From assembly GCA_964537035.1 (NCBI GenBank), contig CAZIAK010000016.1, positions 26,547-90,546 on the forward strand: a stretch of DNA of 64,000 nt. The letters run 5' to 3'. The DNA comes from CAZIAK01 sp964537035. Lineage in GTDB: Bacteria > Planctomycetota > B15-G4. Position numbers and translations under genes: made by a program. Below the pieces are notes generated by a model. The model was not told the DNA's origin. It worked only from the letters and a program-made list of their open reading frames with translations, and ran no database searches. This document shows, piece by piece, positions 44,231 to 53,985 of this stretch (the first letter of the stretch is position 1; each line of letters begins with the position of its first letter).

Positions 44231-47200
44231 TTACCGTCCCCGGTGGAGTTCCATGTTCAGACAAAGCCCACGAATCTCGTTCGTAAGCACATCGAAGGAG
44301 ATGGGCGTGCCGGGCTCCAGCACGTTGGTTCCCTTGACCATCGACTCGTAGATACGCGTGCGACCTTCAACGTCGTCGCTCTTCACCGTGAGCAGCTCTT
44401 GCAGAATGCTCGCGGCGCCGTAGGCCTCGAGCGCCCACACCTCCATCTCACCGAAGCGCTGCCCGCCGAAGCGGGCCTTGCCACCCAGAGGCTGCTGAGT
44501 GATCAGCGAGTAGGGCCCTGTGGCTCGAGCGTGCACCTTGTCTGCGACCAGGTGGTGAAGCTTGAGCATGTACAGGTAGCCCACGGTGACTTTCTGATCG
44601 AAGGCACGCCCGGTGCGGCCGTCGAAAAGTGTGGCCATGCCGTCACCAGGGAGCCCCGCCTCTTCCAGGGCCTCGAAAATCTGCGCCTCGGATGCACCGT
44701 CGAAAACCGGGGTCACCGCCTGGAAATCGAGCGCCTTCGCGGCCCAACCCAGGTGGGTCTCAAGGATCTGCCCGACGTTCATACGAGACGGCACGCCGAG
44801 GGGGTTCAGCAAGATCTCGAGCGAGGTGCCATCCGCCAGATAGGGCATGTCCTCTTCGGGCATGACGATCGAGATGACGCCCTTGTTGCCGTGGCGGCCG
44901 GCCATCTTGTCGCCCACCGACAGGGTGCGCTTCGTGGCCAGGAAGACCTTGACCATCTCGAGCACACCAGTGGGTAGCTCGTCGCCTCGGGAGAGACGGT
45001 TGACGACCTTGTTCTTCTCGTTCTCCTGCTCTTCGATGCGGTCAGCGAACTCGCGGAAGGTCAGGTACATCTTCTCGCCAGAACCCTTGCGGTAGTTCTC
45101 CATGCAGCGCTTGCGCACCAACTCGAACTGCCGCCGCAACTCCTGGGCATCCGCGTCGACGTCGACCTCGATCTTCTTGTTGGTCTGATCGTCCACGATC
45201 TTGGAGTCGGCGATCGCGGCGATCTCGTCCACGAGCTTCTCGACCTGCTCGCCCAGGTACTCGCGGAACTGACGCTCCGCAGCACGGATCAGGCGCAGGT
45301 TCTTTGCGCTCTGCTCCTCAGACGTGTCGACATTGCGGGTGAACCGACGCGTGCCGATGACCGTCCCATAGACACCGGGCGGCACCTCGAGAGAGTCGTT
45401 CTTCACGTCTTCACCGGCACGGCCGAAGATGGCGTGAAGCAGCTTCTCTTCTGGAGTGAGCTCAGACTTGCTCTTCGGGCTGACCTTGCCCACCAGGATG
45501 TCACCAGGCTTGACCTTGCTACCTATCAGCACCACGCCGGTCTCATCGAGCCGCGCCAGGGCCCCTTCGGAGACGTTCGGGATATCGCGAGTGAACTCCT
45601 CGCGACCCAGCTTGGTCTCGCGGATCTCCACATCGAAATGGGTGATGTGGATCGAGGTGAATGAGTCGTTACGAATCAGCTTCTGGGACACGATGATCGC
45701 GTCCTCGAAGTTGTAGCCATCCCAGATCATGAAGCCGACGAGGATGTTGCGGCCGAGGGCAAGCTCGCCACCTCTCGTGGCCGCTCCGTCAGCGAGCAGA
45801 TCGCCAGCCTTCACCTTCTGGCCCGGCATCACTGCTGGGCGCTGGTTCAGGCACGTCTTCTCGTTCAGGCCCACGAACTTGCGCAGCTCGTAGGTATCAT
45901 CGCCCACCACCACGGTGTCGGCGTCCACGTACTTCACGACCCCAGCCTTGCGCGAGCGGACGACCATTCCGGAGTTGGCCGCCACGTCCTTCTCCATGCC
46001 GGTGGCCACGCAAGGCGGATCGGTACGGATCAGCGGCACAGCCTGGCGCTGCATGTTGCTGCCCATGAGCGCACGGTTGGCGTCATCGTGCTCAAGGAAC
46101 GGGATCAGCGCTGCGCTCACACCAACCAGCTGCATGGGCGAGATGTCCATGTACTGGACCTCCTTCGCCGGCCGGTCTGCGAACTCACCGCCCTCACGGC
46201 AGAGCACGTTGTTGGTCTTGAACTTGCCCTTCTCGTCGACCTCACTATCGGCTGGCGCGACGATGGCCTCGTGCTCTTCGTCTGCGCGAAGATGCACGAC
46301 CTTGTTGCCCACCACGCCCTTGACCACCTTGCGGTAGGGCGTGACCAGGAAACCGTAGTCATCGAGCATGGCGTAGATCGACAGGGATGCGATCAGACCA
46401 ATATTGCTGCCTTCAGGAGTCTCAATCGGGCAGATGCGCCCGTAGTGACTGATATGCACGTCGCGCACATCAAAGCCAGCGCGCTTGCGGTTCAACCCAC
46501 CGGGGCCCAGGGCCGACAAGCGGCGCTCGTGAGTCAGCTGGCTGAGCGGGTTGCTCTGGTCCACCACCTGACTCAGTTCGCCGCGCCCAAAGAAGTACTC
46601 GATGGACGAGCTGATCGTCTTGCTGTTGATCAGCTGCCGTGGCGTGGCCGTCTGGATCGTCTCCTGGTTGTTCATCCGCTCGGAAGCGGTGCGACGCAAC
46701 TTCAGGAAACCCTTGCGGAACTCATCACCCGCCAGTTCGGCGATGGTGCGCACGCGCCGGTTGCCGAGGTGATCGATGTCATCGACATGACCACGCCCAG
46801 AACGCAAGTCCATGATGTAGCGCATGGGGTCGATGATGTCCTGGACGCCCAGGGTCATGTCATCGTCCTTGCCGCTGCGGCCAAACTTGCGATTGATACG
46901 GAACCGCCCGACCGGGCCAAGCCGATAGCGGGTCGGATCCTGGAAGCGCTCACGGAACAGCGTGCGAGCCTTCTCGATGTTGGGCGGGTTACCCGGGCGC
47001 AAGCGGGTGTAGATCTTGAGCAGAGCCTCTTCGTGGCTGCGGGCCTCGTCCTCGGCCAGCGTGTACAGCAGCAGCTGGTCTTCGTCGGCGTTGATGATCA
47101 CGTCGACACTCTTCAGCGCGCTGGCCAGGATCATCTCCAGGCTCTCTGCGGTGATCACAGAGCCGCTCTTCAGCAGGATCTCGCCGGTCTGCTCATCGAC

Positions 47201-47902
47201 CACGTCCCCCACCACGTGCTTGCCCAGGAGCTGCTTGTCCTTGCTGCCCTTCAGCGAGATCTTCTTGGTCTCGTAGAAGAGCGGGATCAGCTGCTCGTTG
47301 GTGCCGTAGTCCTCGGACATGGCCCGCAGGAACGTCGTCGCCGGGAACTTGCTGGTCTGGTCGATCTTGATGTCCATCACGTCCTTCTTGGTGACGGACA
47401 GCTCGACCCAGGAGCCTCGCTGCGGAATGATCCAGCAGCTGTGCAGCTTCTTCTCGTTGGTGTGCAACTCGACCGAGAAGTCCACACCGGGCGAGCGGTG
47501 CAGCTGACTGACAATGACGCGCTCACTGCCATTGATGATGAACTCGCCCCCACCCACCATGACGGGGATTTCGCCCAGATAGACCCATTCTTCAACGGGC
47601 TCTGGCTTTTCCAGGCGCACCAGGATCTTGAACGGCATCCCATAGGTGACACCGAGCACCCGACACTCGTCGGCGGTGTACCGTGGCCGCCCGAGCTCAT
47701 AACCCACGTACTCCAACGACACGGTCTTGTCGTAGGAGTAGATCGGGAAGGTCTCCCGAAGGATGGCCTCCAGACCTACAGGGTCACGCCGGTTGAAGGG
47801 CACGTCCACGCAGAGGAAATCGACGAATGACTTCGTCTGGATATCCGTCAGGGGCGGGACGGCGAGAGGAGATCGGAATTTACCGAAATGGCGAACGTTC
47901 AT
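44231..47902 (-). CDS. rpoB: RNA polymerase beta subunit
   Basis: A 1223-residue protein, with lobe, fork-loop and flap regions complete. Signatures: RRLSALGPGGLNRKRAGF, HYGRICPIETPEGSNIGL, GYNFEDAIIVSQ, KMAGRHGNKGV, GGKARFGGQRFGEMEVWALEA in pieces. The rifampicin-resistance cluster reads LSQVVDQSNPLSQLTHERRLSAL: positions corresponding to E. coli Asp516, His526 and Ser531 are sensitive-type, but Phe514 and Met515 are both Val. Preceded by a strong hairpin in the rplL-rpoB interval. Confidence 0.97.
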   Translation of the reverse strand: MNVRHFGKFRSPLAVPPLTDIQTKSFVDFLCVDVPFNRRDPVGLEAILRETFPIYSYDKTVSLEYVGYELGRPRYTADECRVLGVTYGMPFKILVRLEKPEPVEEWVYLGEIPVMVGGGEFIINGSERVIVSQLHRSPGVDFSVELHTNEKKLHSCWIIPQRGSWVELSVTKKDVMDIKIDQTSKFPATTFLRAMSEDYGTNEQLIPLFYETKKISLKGSKDKQLLGKHVVGDVVDEQTGEILLKSGSVITAESLEMILASALKSVDVIINADEDQLLLYTLAEDEARSHEEALLKIYTRLRPGNPPNIEKARTLFRERFQDPTRYRLGPVGRFRINRKFGRSGKDDDMTLGVQDIIDPMRYIMDLRSGRGHVDDIDHLGNRRVRTIAELAGDEFRKGFLKLRRTASERMNNQETIQTATPRQLINSKTISSSIEYFFGRGELSQVVDQSNPLSQLTHERRLSALGPGGLNRKRAGFDVRDVHISHYGRICPIETPEGSNIGLIASLSIYAMLDDYGFLVTPYRKVVKGVVGNKVVHLRADEEHEAIVAPADSEVDEKGKFKTNNVLCREGGEFADRPAKEVQYMDISPMQLVGVSAALIPFLEHDDANRALMGSNMQRQAVPLIRTDPPCVATGMEKDVAANSGMVVRSRKAGVVKYVDADTVVVGDDTYELRKFVGLNEKTCLNQRPAVMPGQKVKAGDLLADGAATRGGELALGRNILVGFMIWDGYNFEDAIIVSQKLIRNDSFTSIHITHFDVEIRETKLGREEFTRDIPNVSEGALARLDETGVVLIGSKVKPGDILVGKVSPKSKSELTPEEKLLHAIFGRAGEDVKNDSLEVPPGVYGTVIGTRRFTRNVDTSEEQSAKNLRLIRAAERQFREYLGEQVEKLVDEIAAIADSKIVDDQTNKKIEVDVDADAQELRRQFELVRKRCMENYRKGSGEKMYLTFREFADRIEEQENEKNKVVNRLSRGDELPTGVLEMVKVFLATKRTLSVGDKMAGRHGNKGVISIVMPEEDMPYLADGTSLEILLNPLGVPSRMNVGQILETHLGWAAKALDFQAVTPVFDGASEAQIFEALEEAGLPGDGMATLFDGRTGRAFDQKVTVGYLYMLKLHHLVADKVHARATGPYSLITQQPLGGKARFGGQRFGEMEVWALEAYGAASILQELLTVKSDDVEGRTRIYESMVKGTNVLEPGTPISFDVLTNEIRGLCLNMELHRGR

Positions 47903-47956
47903 CGGCTGGTAGCGCGCAACGGGGTCAGTGCTGGGTACGGATCAATGGACGCACCA

Positions 47957-47993
47957 GCACATGCACCCGCGAATCGCTCGCGGGCACATGCGC
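47957..47993 (-). promoter_or_regulatory. Strong hairpin in the rplL-rpoB interval
   Basis: The minus-strand RNA folds into a 16-bp stem (arms 47978-47993 and 47957-47972) with the 5-nt loop GCGAT. Thirteen pairs are Watson-Crick and the other three are all G-U in this strand, which argues that the RNA of this strand is the selected molecule. It lacks a T-tract. In E. coli the same interval holds an attenuator and an RNase III site. Confidence 0.6.
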
Positions 47994-48019
47994 TGTCGAG
48001 GTGCGACAGGCCGTCGTGA

Positions 48020-48424
48020 TCAGCTGACCTCGACGTCTGCCCCTGCCTCTTCAAGCTCGGCCTTGACCTTCTCGGCCTCGTCCTTGGAGACGCCTTCCTT
48101 GACGGCCTTCGGCGCGCTCTCAACGAGCTCCTTGGCCTCCTTGAGGCCCAGGCCGGTGATCGCGCGAACGGCCTTGATGACCTGGATCTTCTTGGCGCCC
48201 GCGCCCTTCAGGACGACGTCGAAAGCCGTCTTCTCTTCGGCGGCACCGCCGCTGTCGCCGCCCGAAGCGGCCATCATCACGGCTCCGCCAGAGGCGGGCT
48301 CGATGCCGTAAGTCTCCTTCAAGTAGTCGGAGAGCTGCTGTGCATCGAGAAGATTCAGACCAACGATCTGGTCGCCGAGCTGCTTGATCTCGTCTTTGAA
48401 CTCGGTGGTGGCTGTATCACTCAT
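48020..48424 (-). CDS. rplL: Ribosomal protein bL12 (L7/L12)
   Basis: A 134-residue stalk protein. The N-terminal dimer helices, an Ala/Gly hinge (MMAASGGDSGGAAEEK) and the C-terminal factor-binding domain (AFDVVLKGAGAKKIQVIKAVR, GLGLKEAKELVESAP) are all present. It recruits translation GTPases in several copies through uL10. It is followed by the hairpin before rpoB. Confidence 0.97.
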   Translation of the reverse strand: MSDTATTEFKDEIKQLGDQIVGLNLLDAQQLSDYLKETYGIEPASGGAVMMAASGGDSGGAAEEKTAFDVVLKGAGAKKIQVIKAVRAITGLGLKEAKELVESAPKAVKEGVSKDEAEKVKAELEEAGADVEVS

Positions 48425-48507
48425 GGTTCTGTTTTCTCCTACTCGGGCATCATGCCCGTCGTCTGCTGGTGAGTCGGTGGATTCGGTACGCCAGAGGCCA
48501 GGGAGCC

Positions 48508-49047
48508 TTAGGCCTCAAGTTTTTCGATGTGGCTCTTGATGGCGCCGGCGATACGGGAAGCCGGTGCCGTGAACTGGGCTGACAAGCGCGCCGCAGGACC
48601 AGTGATCTGGCCCGAGATGCGAGACTGCAGGTCGGCCTTGGTGGGAAGCTTGGCCAAGGCGGAGGCTTGGGCCTGGTCGAGGACCATGCCATCCATCACG
48701 CCGCCCTTGACGGCCGGAAGATCGTTGCCCGTTTCCTTCTGCCAGGTTTCGACAACCCGGGAGGCCGTGATGGCGATGCCATCGACGTCGTCGCTCTCGG
48801 CGACGATCAACGCAGCGGGACCAGCAAACACGCTGTCCAGCCCGTCCAGGCCGTAGCCCTTGAGCGTGGCCTTGGCCAGCGAGCCTCTGAGCAAGTGCAT
48901 CCTGAGGTTGGCTTCGCCAAGCTTGCCCCGGAAGGCGTTGACGTCTTCGACGGTCATGCCCACGGGCTGAAGGAACAGCGTGTCGAGGTCCTCGCTAAAG
49001 GACTTCTCGTACTCGCTACGAATGGCCTCATTGATGAGATTTGGCAT
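48508..49047 (-). CDS. rplJ: Ribosomal protein uL10
   Basis: A 179-residue stalk base protein. The fold is visible at FLQPVGMTVEDVNAFRGKLGEANLRMHLLRGSLAKATL in pieces, with the C-terminal helix that carries bL12 dimers at the end. Less conserved than other ribosomal proteins, so the call also uses position between rplA and rplL. Confidence 0.93.
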   Translation of the reverse strand: MPNLINEAIRSEYEKSFSEDLDTLFLQPVGMTVEDVNAFRGKLGEANLRMHLLRGSLAKATLKGYGLDGLDSVFAGPAALIVAESDDVDGIAITASRVVETWQKETGNDLPAVKGGVMDGMVLDQAQASALAKLPTKADLQSRISGQITGPAARLSAQFTAPASRIAGAIKSHIEKLEA

Positions 49048-49071
49048 CGGTGCTGAGTCTCAGGATCTGGG

Positions 49072-49761
49072 TCAGGCGCTGACGTCGACGGAGACGCCCG
49101 GACCCATGGTCGTGGAAAGGTGAACCTGCTTGATGTAGGTCCCCTTGGAAGCCGCAGGCTTGAGCGCGATGACGGCAGTCAGGAAGGCCTGCACGTTCTC
49201 GGCGATCAGCTGATCGTCAAAGGAACGCTTGCCGACAGCGGCGTGCACCGTGGCACCAGAATCTGCCCGAAACTCGACCTTGCCGGCGGTGAAGTCCTTC
49301 ACAGCGGCGGCGACGTTCGGAGTGACCGTGCCTGACTTTGGCGTGGGCATCTTGCCCTGCGGGCCAAGCACTTTGCCGAGCCGGCCGACCTTGCCCATCA
49401 TGTCGGGCGCAGAGACGGCCACGTCGAAGTCAGACCAGCCGTCGGCGACCTTGGCCACCAGCTCATCAGCTCCGACCTCGACAGCACCGGCCGCCTTGGC
49501 CTCTTCTTGCTTGTCCGGGTCTTTGACGAAGGCGATCACCCGGCGAGTACGTCCCGTGCCGTGAGGCAGGGAGACCGCGCCGCGCACAGCCTGATCAGAC
49601 TTGCGCGGATCAGTGCCCAGGTTGACGGCGATGTCGACGGTCTCGTCGAAGCGTGCCGCGGTCGCAGTCTTGACCGCCGCGATGCCATCAAGCAGGCCGT
49701 AGACCTGATCTTTGATGACCGCGCTCTGGTTGCCGCGATGTCTCTTGCTCATGCTGCCCAT
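49072..49761 (-). CDS. rplA: Ribosomal protein uL1
   Basis: A 229-residue protein of the mobile L1 stalk, and the translational repressor of the rplKA genes in E. coli. Signatures: GTDPRKSDQAVRGAVSLPHG, KVGRLGKVLGPQGKMPTPKSGTVT in pieces, and GKVEFRADSGATVHA. The start may be the ATG at 49761 or a second ATG at 49752. Confidence 0.97.
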   Translation of the reverse strand: MGSMSKRHRGNQSAVIKDQVYGLLDGIAAVKTATAARFDETVDIAVNLGTDPRKSDQAVRGAVSLPHGTGRTRRVIAFVKDPDKQEEAKAAGAVEVGADELVAKVADGWSDFDVAVSAPDMMGKVGRLGKVLGPQGKMPTPKSGTVTPNVAAAVKDFTAGKVEFRADSGATVHAAVGKRSFDDQLIAENVQAFLTAVIALKPAASKGTYIKQVHLSTTMGPGVSVDVSA

Positions 49762-49803
49762 GTGTCTGGCTCGTTTCTGTGATGTTGGGCCGTCAGCGGG
49801 CCG

Positions 49804-50223
49804 TCAGCCCGTGACTTCGATGCCCATCGACCGCGCCGTGCCTTCGATGATGCGGCAAGCTGCGTCGATGTTGCGTGCGTTCAGGTCTTTCATCTTCAAC
49901 TCGGCGATCTCCTTGACTTGATCGCGAGTCACGGCGCCGACGTTCTCCGAAGCGGAGCAACCCTTGACGATGCCGGCATGCTTCTTCAGCAGCACAGCCG
50001 CCGGTGGCGTCTTGAGCACAAAGCTGTACGAGCGGTCGGCGTAGACCTGGATCTCGACAGGGATGATCAACCCCATCTGATCTCTCGTGGCGTCGTTGTA
50101 CTCCTTGACGAACTGACCGATGTTGATGCCGTGCTGACCCAGCGCCGGACCGACAGGTGGCGCAGGTGTTGCCTGCCCCGCGGGCATCTGCAACTTGATG
50201 TAGGCTATGACTTCTTTGGCCAT
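49804..50223 (-). CDS. rplK: Ribosomal protein uL11
   Basis: A 139-residue protein at the base of the stalk, the thiostrepton site. KLQMPAGQATPAPPVGPALGQHGINI in pieces is diagnostic, together with DLNARNIDAACRIIEGTARSMGI. It lies between nusG and rplA, as in most bacteria. Confidence 0.97.
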   Translation of the reverse strand: MAKEVIAYIKLQMPAGQATPAPPVGPALGQHGINIGQFVKEYNDATRDQMGLIIPVEIQVYADRSYSFVLKTPPAAVLLKKHAGIVKGCSASENVGAVTRDQVKEIAELKMKDLNARNIDAACRIIEGTARSMGIEVTG

Positions 50224-50274
50224 GATTTTCTAGTCGCTCTCAGGCGGTGTGACGATGGACGCACCGACCGATGC

Positions 50275-50862
50275 TCAGACCTCCTCGACCTTCCAGTACT
50301 CAAGTTCGACGGGCGTCTCGCGACCAAAGATGGTCACGATCACACGCACCATGCCCTTGATTTCATTGATGTCATCAACAACGCCGTTGTACGACTCGAA
50401 GGGACCTTCGTTGATCTTGACTCGGTCACCGACCTTGAAGGCAATCTTGAGTTGCGGCGTCTCTTCAGTCGCGCGCATGCCGTTCAGCACCCGTTCGACC
50501 TCGTGGGGTTCCATGGGCACGGGCTGGCGCGTAGAGCCCACGAAGTCACCGACTCCCTGGGTCTCGCGGATGAGGAACCAGACGTCTTCAGCGATCTGGC
50601 CATCATCGTCCAGCACCATCTCAACCATGATGTAGCCGGGGTACAGCTTGCGCTGGGTGACCTTCTTGCGCCCACCCTTCATCTGGGTGACCGTCTCGGT
50701 GGGCACCAGCACGCTGGGGACCATGTGGTCGAGCCCTGCGGCCTCAAGCCGCCGGTCGAGCTTGTCGCGCATCTTGCGCTCGACATTGCTCGCCACCCGA
50801 AGCACGAACCAGCTGGTGGGCTTCGACGGCAGCGGAGGCGTCGGCGCGGACATCTCGCTCAT
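50275..50862 (-). CDS. nusG: Transcription antitermination/pausing factor NusG
   Basis: A 195-residue protein with the N-terminal NGN domain (SWFVLRVASNVERKMRD, LYPGYIMVEM, ETQGVGDFVG) that binds RNA polymerase and the C-terminal KOW domain (KVGDRVKINEGPFESYNGVV) that contacts uS10 or Rho. Its ATG overlaps the secE stop as TGATG. Confidence 0.97.
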   Translation of the reverse strand: MSEMSAPTPPLPSKPTSWFVLRVASNVERKMRDKLDRRLEAAGLDHMVPSVLVPTETVTQMKGGRKKVTQRKLYPGYIMVEMVLDDDGQIAEDVWFLIRETQGVGDFVGSTRQPVPMEPHEVERVLNGMRATEETPQLKIAFKVGDRVKINEGPFESYNGVVDDINEIKGMVRVIVTIFGRETPVELEYWKVEEV

Positions 50863-51302
50863 CAGAACACCACCTTGGTCATGACCGCGTTCAGAAAGTA
50901 GTCCATGCCCGCGAGCATGAGCGTGAAGAACAACATCACGACCACGATGACGATCGACGAAGAGAAGGTCTCATCCCAGCTAGGCCAGGTGCACTTGCGC
51001 ATCTCGACCTCGGAGTCGATCAGCATGTCCGCAGCCTTGGGCGCTGACAGCGCTCGGGAAAGAGCGAACAGACCAGCAAGGCCCACCGCCACAGCGATGA
51101 TCAGCGCGGGCGTGAGCGGCGCACCCAACACGGGCAGGTTGCCCTCTGTCAGGCTCTGCACCATCAGCCCATCGCCACCGTCACCCCGAAAGCTGAGCAA
51201 CCAGTAGTACATGGAGTAGGCGCCGGAAGCCCAGAGAGCACCCAGCAACCACATGGCTGTGGTTCTGGCATAGACACCCTGATCCGGCTTGTACTTGGTC
51301 AT
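50862..51302 (-). CDS. secE: Protein translocase subunit SecE
   Basis: A 146-residue protein of the three-helix type: two N-terminal hydrophobic helices (MWLLGALWASGAYSMYYWLL; ALIIAVAVGLAGLFAL) and then the conserved amphipathic and clamp segment (EMRKCTWPSWDETFSSSI) leading to the last helix (VVVMLFFTLMLAGMDYFL). It wraps around SecY. The ATG at 51302 is preferred because tRNA-Trp lies just upstream and an in-frame earlier codon is less plausible. Confidence 0.92.
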   Translation of the reverse strand: MTKYKPDQGVYARTTAMWLLGALWASGAYSMYYWLLSFRGDGGDGLMVQSLTEGNLPVLGAPLTPALIIAVAVGLAGLFALSRALSAPKAADMLIDSEVEMRKCTWPSWDETFSSSIVIVVVMLFFTLMLAGMDYFLNAVMTKVVF

Positions 51303-51345
51303 GACTTGATTCCAGCGGAAGTAACCGCACACGAGGGAGCGGAAA

Positions 51346-51421
51346 TGGCAGGCCAGGAGGGACTTGAACCCCCGGCCCTCGGTTTTGGAAACCGATGCTC
51401 TACCAACTGAGCTACTGGCCT
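51346..51421 (-). tRNA. trnW: tRNA-Trp (anticodon CCA)
   Basis: A full cloverleaf with acceptor AGGCCAG/CTGGCCT, anticodon loop TTCCAAA in a 5-bp stem, a normal T-arm with GTTCAAGTC and an encoded 3' CCA. It lies between rpmG and secE, the common place for tRNA-Trp. Confidence 0.95.
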
Positions 51422-51440
51422 GTGGTCCACCCGTCAGCGG

Positions 51441-51605
51441 CTACTTCTTGCGCTCCTTGTGGACAGTGTGCTTACGGTCGAAGCGGCAGTACTTTCTGAG
51501 TTCGAGCTTCCATTGCGCTTTCGTGCGCTTGCGCAGCGTGTAGTTCCTGCGTCCGCAGTCACTGCACTCGAGGAAGACGACTGTGCTCGATTTGCTTTTG
51601 GCCAT
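51441..51605 (-). CDS. rpmG: Ribosomal protein bL33
   Basis: A 54-residue protein too short for many gene finders: MAKSKSSTVVFLECSDCG, RNYTLRKRTKAQWKLEL and KYCRFDRKHTVHKERKK. The first CxxC pair is present, but the second reads CRFD instead of CxxC, so only three of four zinc-ligand cysteines remain. Position between tuf and tRNA-Trp fits. Confidence 0.93.
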   Translation of the reverse strand: MAKSKSSTVVFLECSDCGRRNYTLRKRTKAQWKLELRKYCRFDRKHTVHKERKK

Positions 51606-51618
51606 GAATGGCGGCTCC

Positions 51619-51652
51619 GGGAAGAGCGAGCGGTGAGGTCCACCGCTCGCTC
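51619..51652 (-). terminator. Perfect hairpin between tuf and rpmG
   Basis: On the minus strand GAGCGAGCGGTG-GACCT-CACCGCTCGCTC is a perfect 12-bp stem with a 5-nt loop, followed by TTCCC. The T-tract is short, so it may attenuate rather than end the tuf transcript, or serve as a processing site before rpmG-tRNA-secE. Confidence 0.5.
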
Positions 51653-51680
51653 ATGGACAGCAACGACGACGGAGCGTCGC

Positions 51681-52889
<1,209 letters not shown>

Positions 52890-53018
52890 GACTCTTCAAT
52901 CTCCTTCAAGGGCCGGCCCATGCCGGTCGGGTCTTCATGTAGAGGGTTGTCGCAACCGCCGTGGGCTGCAGTCGGTAGTGCTGGGTTCAGATCGAAACGG
53001 CCGTGACCGGGCGGAACA

Positions 53019-53093
53019 TGGAGCTGCTGATGGGATTCGAACCCATGACCTCGTCCTTACCAAGGACGTGCTCTACCCCTGAGCCACAGCAGC
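53019..53093 (-). tRNA. tRNA-Thr (anticodon GGT)
   Basis: Acceptor stem GCTGCTG/CAGCAGC, anticodon loop TTGGTAA in stem CGTCC/GGACG, T-arm with GTTCGAATC, encoded CCA. It is directly upstream of tuf, corresponding to thrT of E. coli. Confidence 0.95.
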
Positions 53094-53192
53094 GCTTGTT
53101 GATGTTCGTTGGTGTCGTTGAGTCGTCTCGGTGTGTGCTTTCTCGTTTGGTGAGGTCGGCGCGACGCTCGGCATGGGTTGAGTGCTGCATGT

Positions 53193-53266
53193 TGGAGCGG
53201 GTGATGGGAATCGAACCCACGCAACCAGCTTGGAAGGCTGGGGCTCTACCACTGAGCTACACCCGC
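53193..53266 (-). tRNA. tRNA-Gly (anticodon TCC)
   Basis: Acceptor GCGGGTG/CATCCGC-type pairing (GCGGGTG with CACCCGC), anticodon loop CTTCCAA, T-arm GTTCGATTC, encoded CCA. Corresponds to glyT in the E. coli cluster. Confidence 0.95.
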
Positions 53267-53428
53267 TTCGTTGCTGCTGATTGCCGGGCTCGCAGGGCCC
53301 TGCCACTCATGCCGTGTCTTGCTCTCCTGCGTCTTGTCTTTGAGTTCGGTGAGTTGTCTTGCTTCTCGGTCGGTTGGCAGCTCGTTCGTCGGAGTCGGCT
53401 CACGACGCTTTGAGAGGCCCTTGAAACT

Positions 53429-53513
53429 TGGTGGGGGAAGCAGGATTCGAACCTGCGTAGGCTAAGCCAACGGGTTTACAGCCCGTCCCCATTAACCACT
53501 CGGGCATTCCCCC
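53429..53513 (-). tRNA. tRNA-Tyr (anticodon GTA)
   Basis: An 85-nt class II tRNA with a long variable arm. Acceptor GGGGGAA/TTCCCCC, anticodon loop CTGTAAA in stem ACGGG/CCCGT, T-arm GTTCGAATC, encoded CCA. Corresponds to tyrU in the E. coli cluster. Confidence 0.95.
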
Positions 53514-53706
53514 AATGTTTCGGCGTTTTGGGCTGTTCTGCGTGGGTTGTGTCGGTTGCGCTCCTGCAGTCTGTCGCAGGCGGTCTCCCGCCTCTTGTCT
53601 GGTCAGCTCGGAAGCTCTGGATGTTGCTGCTGGACCGGCTTGCCGCATGTGCTGATCTCGTCGATCAAGCACCTACAGCGGGCCAAAACAGCTCGGGGAC
53701 ACCCTT

Positions 53707-53782
53707 TGGAGCTAGCGATGGGACTCGAACCCACAACCTCCGGTTTACAAAACCGGGGCTCTACCAGTTGAGCTACGCTAGC
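53707..53782 (-). tRNA. tRNA-Thr (anticodon TGT)
   Basis: Acceptor GCTAGCG/CGCTAGC, anticodon loop TTTGTAA in stem CCGGT/ACCGG, T-arm GTTCGAGTC, encoded CCA. First gene of the tRNA-tuf unit, corresponding to thrU of E. coli. Confidence 0.95.
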
Positions 53783-53834
53783 GCGCACGGCGCCCCCGAT
53801 ACGCAAGACTTCGAGCGCACCGGGAAAACGGGAG

Positions 53835-53863
53835 ATCCTAGTAACGGGCCCTTGGGGAGTCAA
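53835..53863 (-). promoter_or_regulatory. Strong promoter of the tRNA-tuf unit with a palindrome on the -35
   Basis: Minus strand TTGACT (53858-53863), 17-bp spacer, TAGGAT (53835-53840), followed by a GC-rich discriminator (CTCCCG) of the type seen in stringently controlled stable-RNA promoters. A perfect inverted repeat GGGGAGT-CA-ACTCCCC (53854-53869) is centred on the -35. Confidence 0.75.
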
Positions 53864-53985
53864 CTCCCCGATTCACGCCCTTTCGGGGGATTCCGTGCCC
53901 CGGCCAACAGCCCGCCACGACCCATGGCCTGAATCCCGGCTCCCAACTCACTCCCAGGGCAGATTCGGCCGCCGATGGTTCCTCC

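Noticed and set aside
46088..47830. 580-codon open frame opposite rpoB
   Set aside because: Antisense shadow of rpoB with no recognisable domain. Same explanation as for rpoC.
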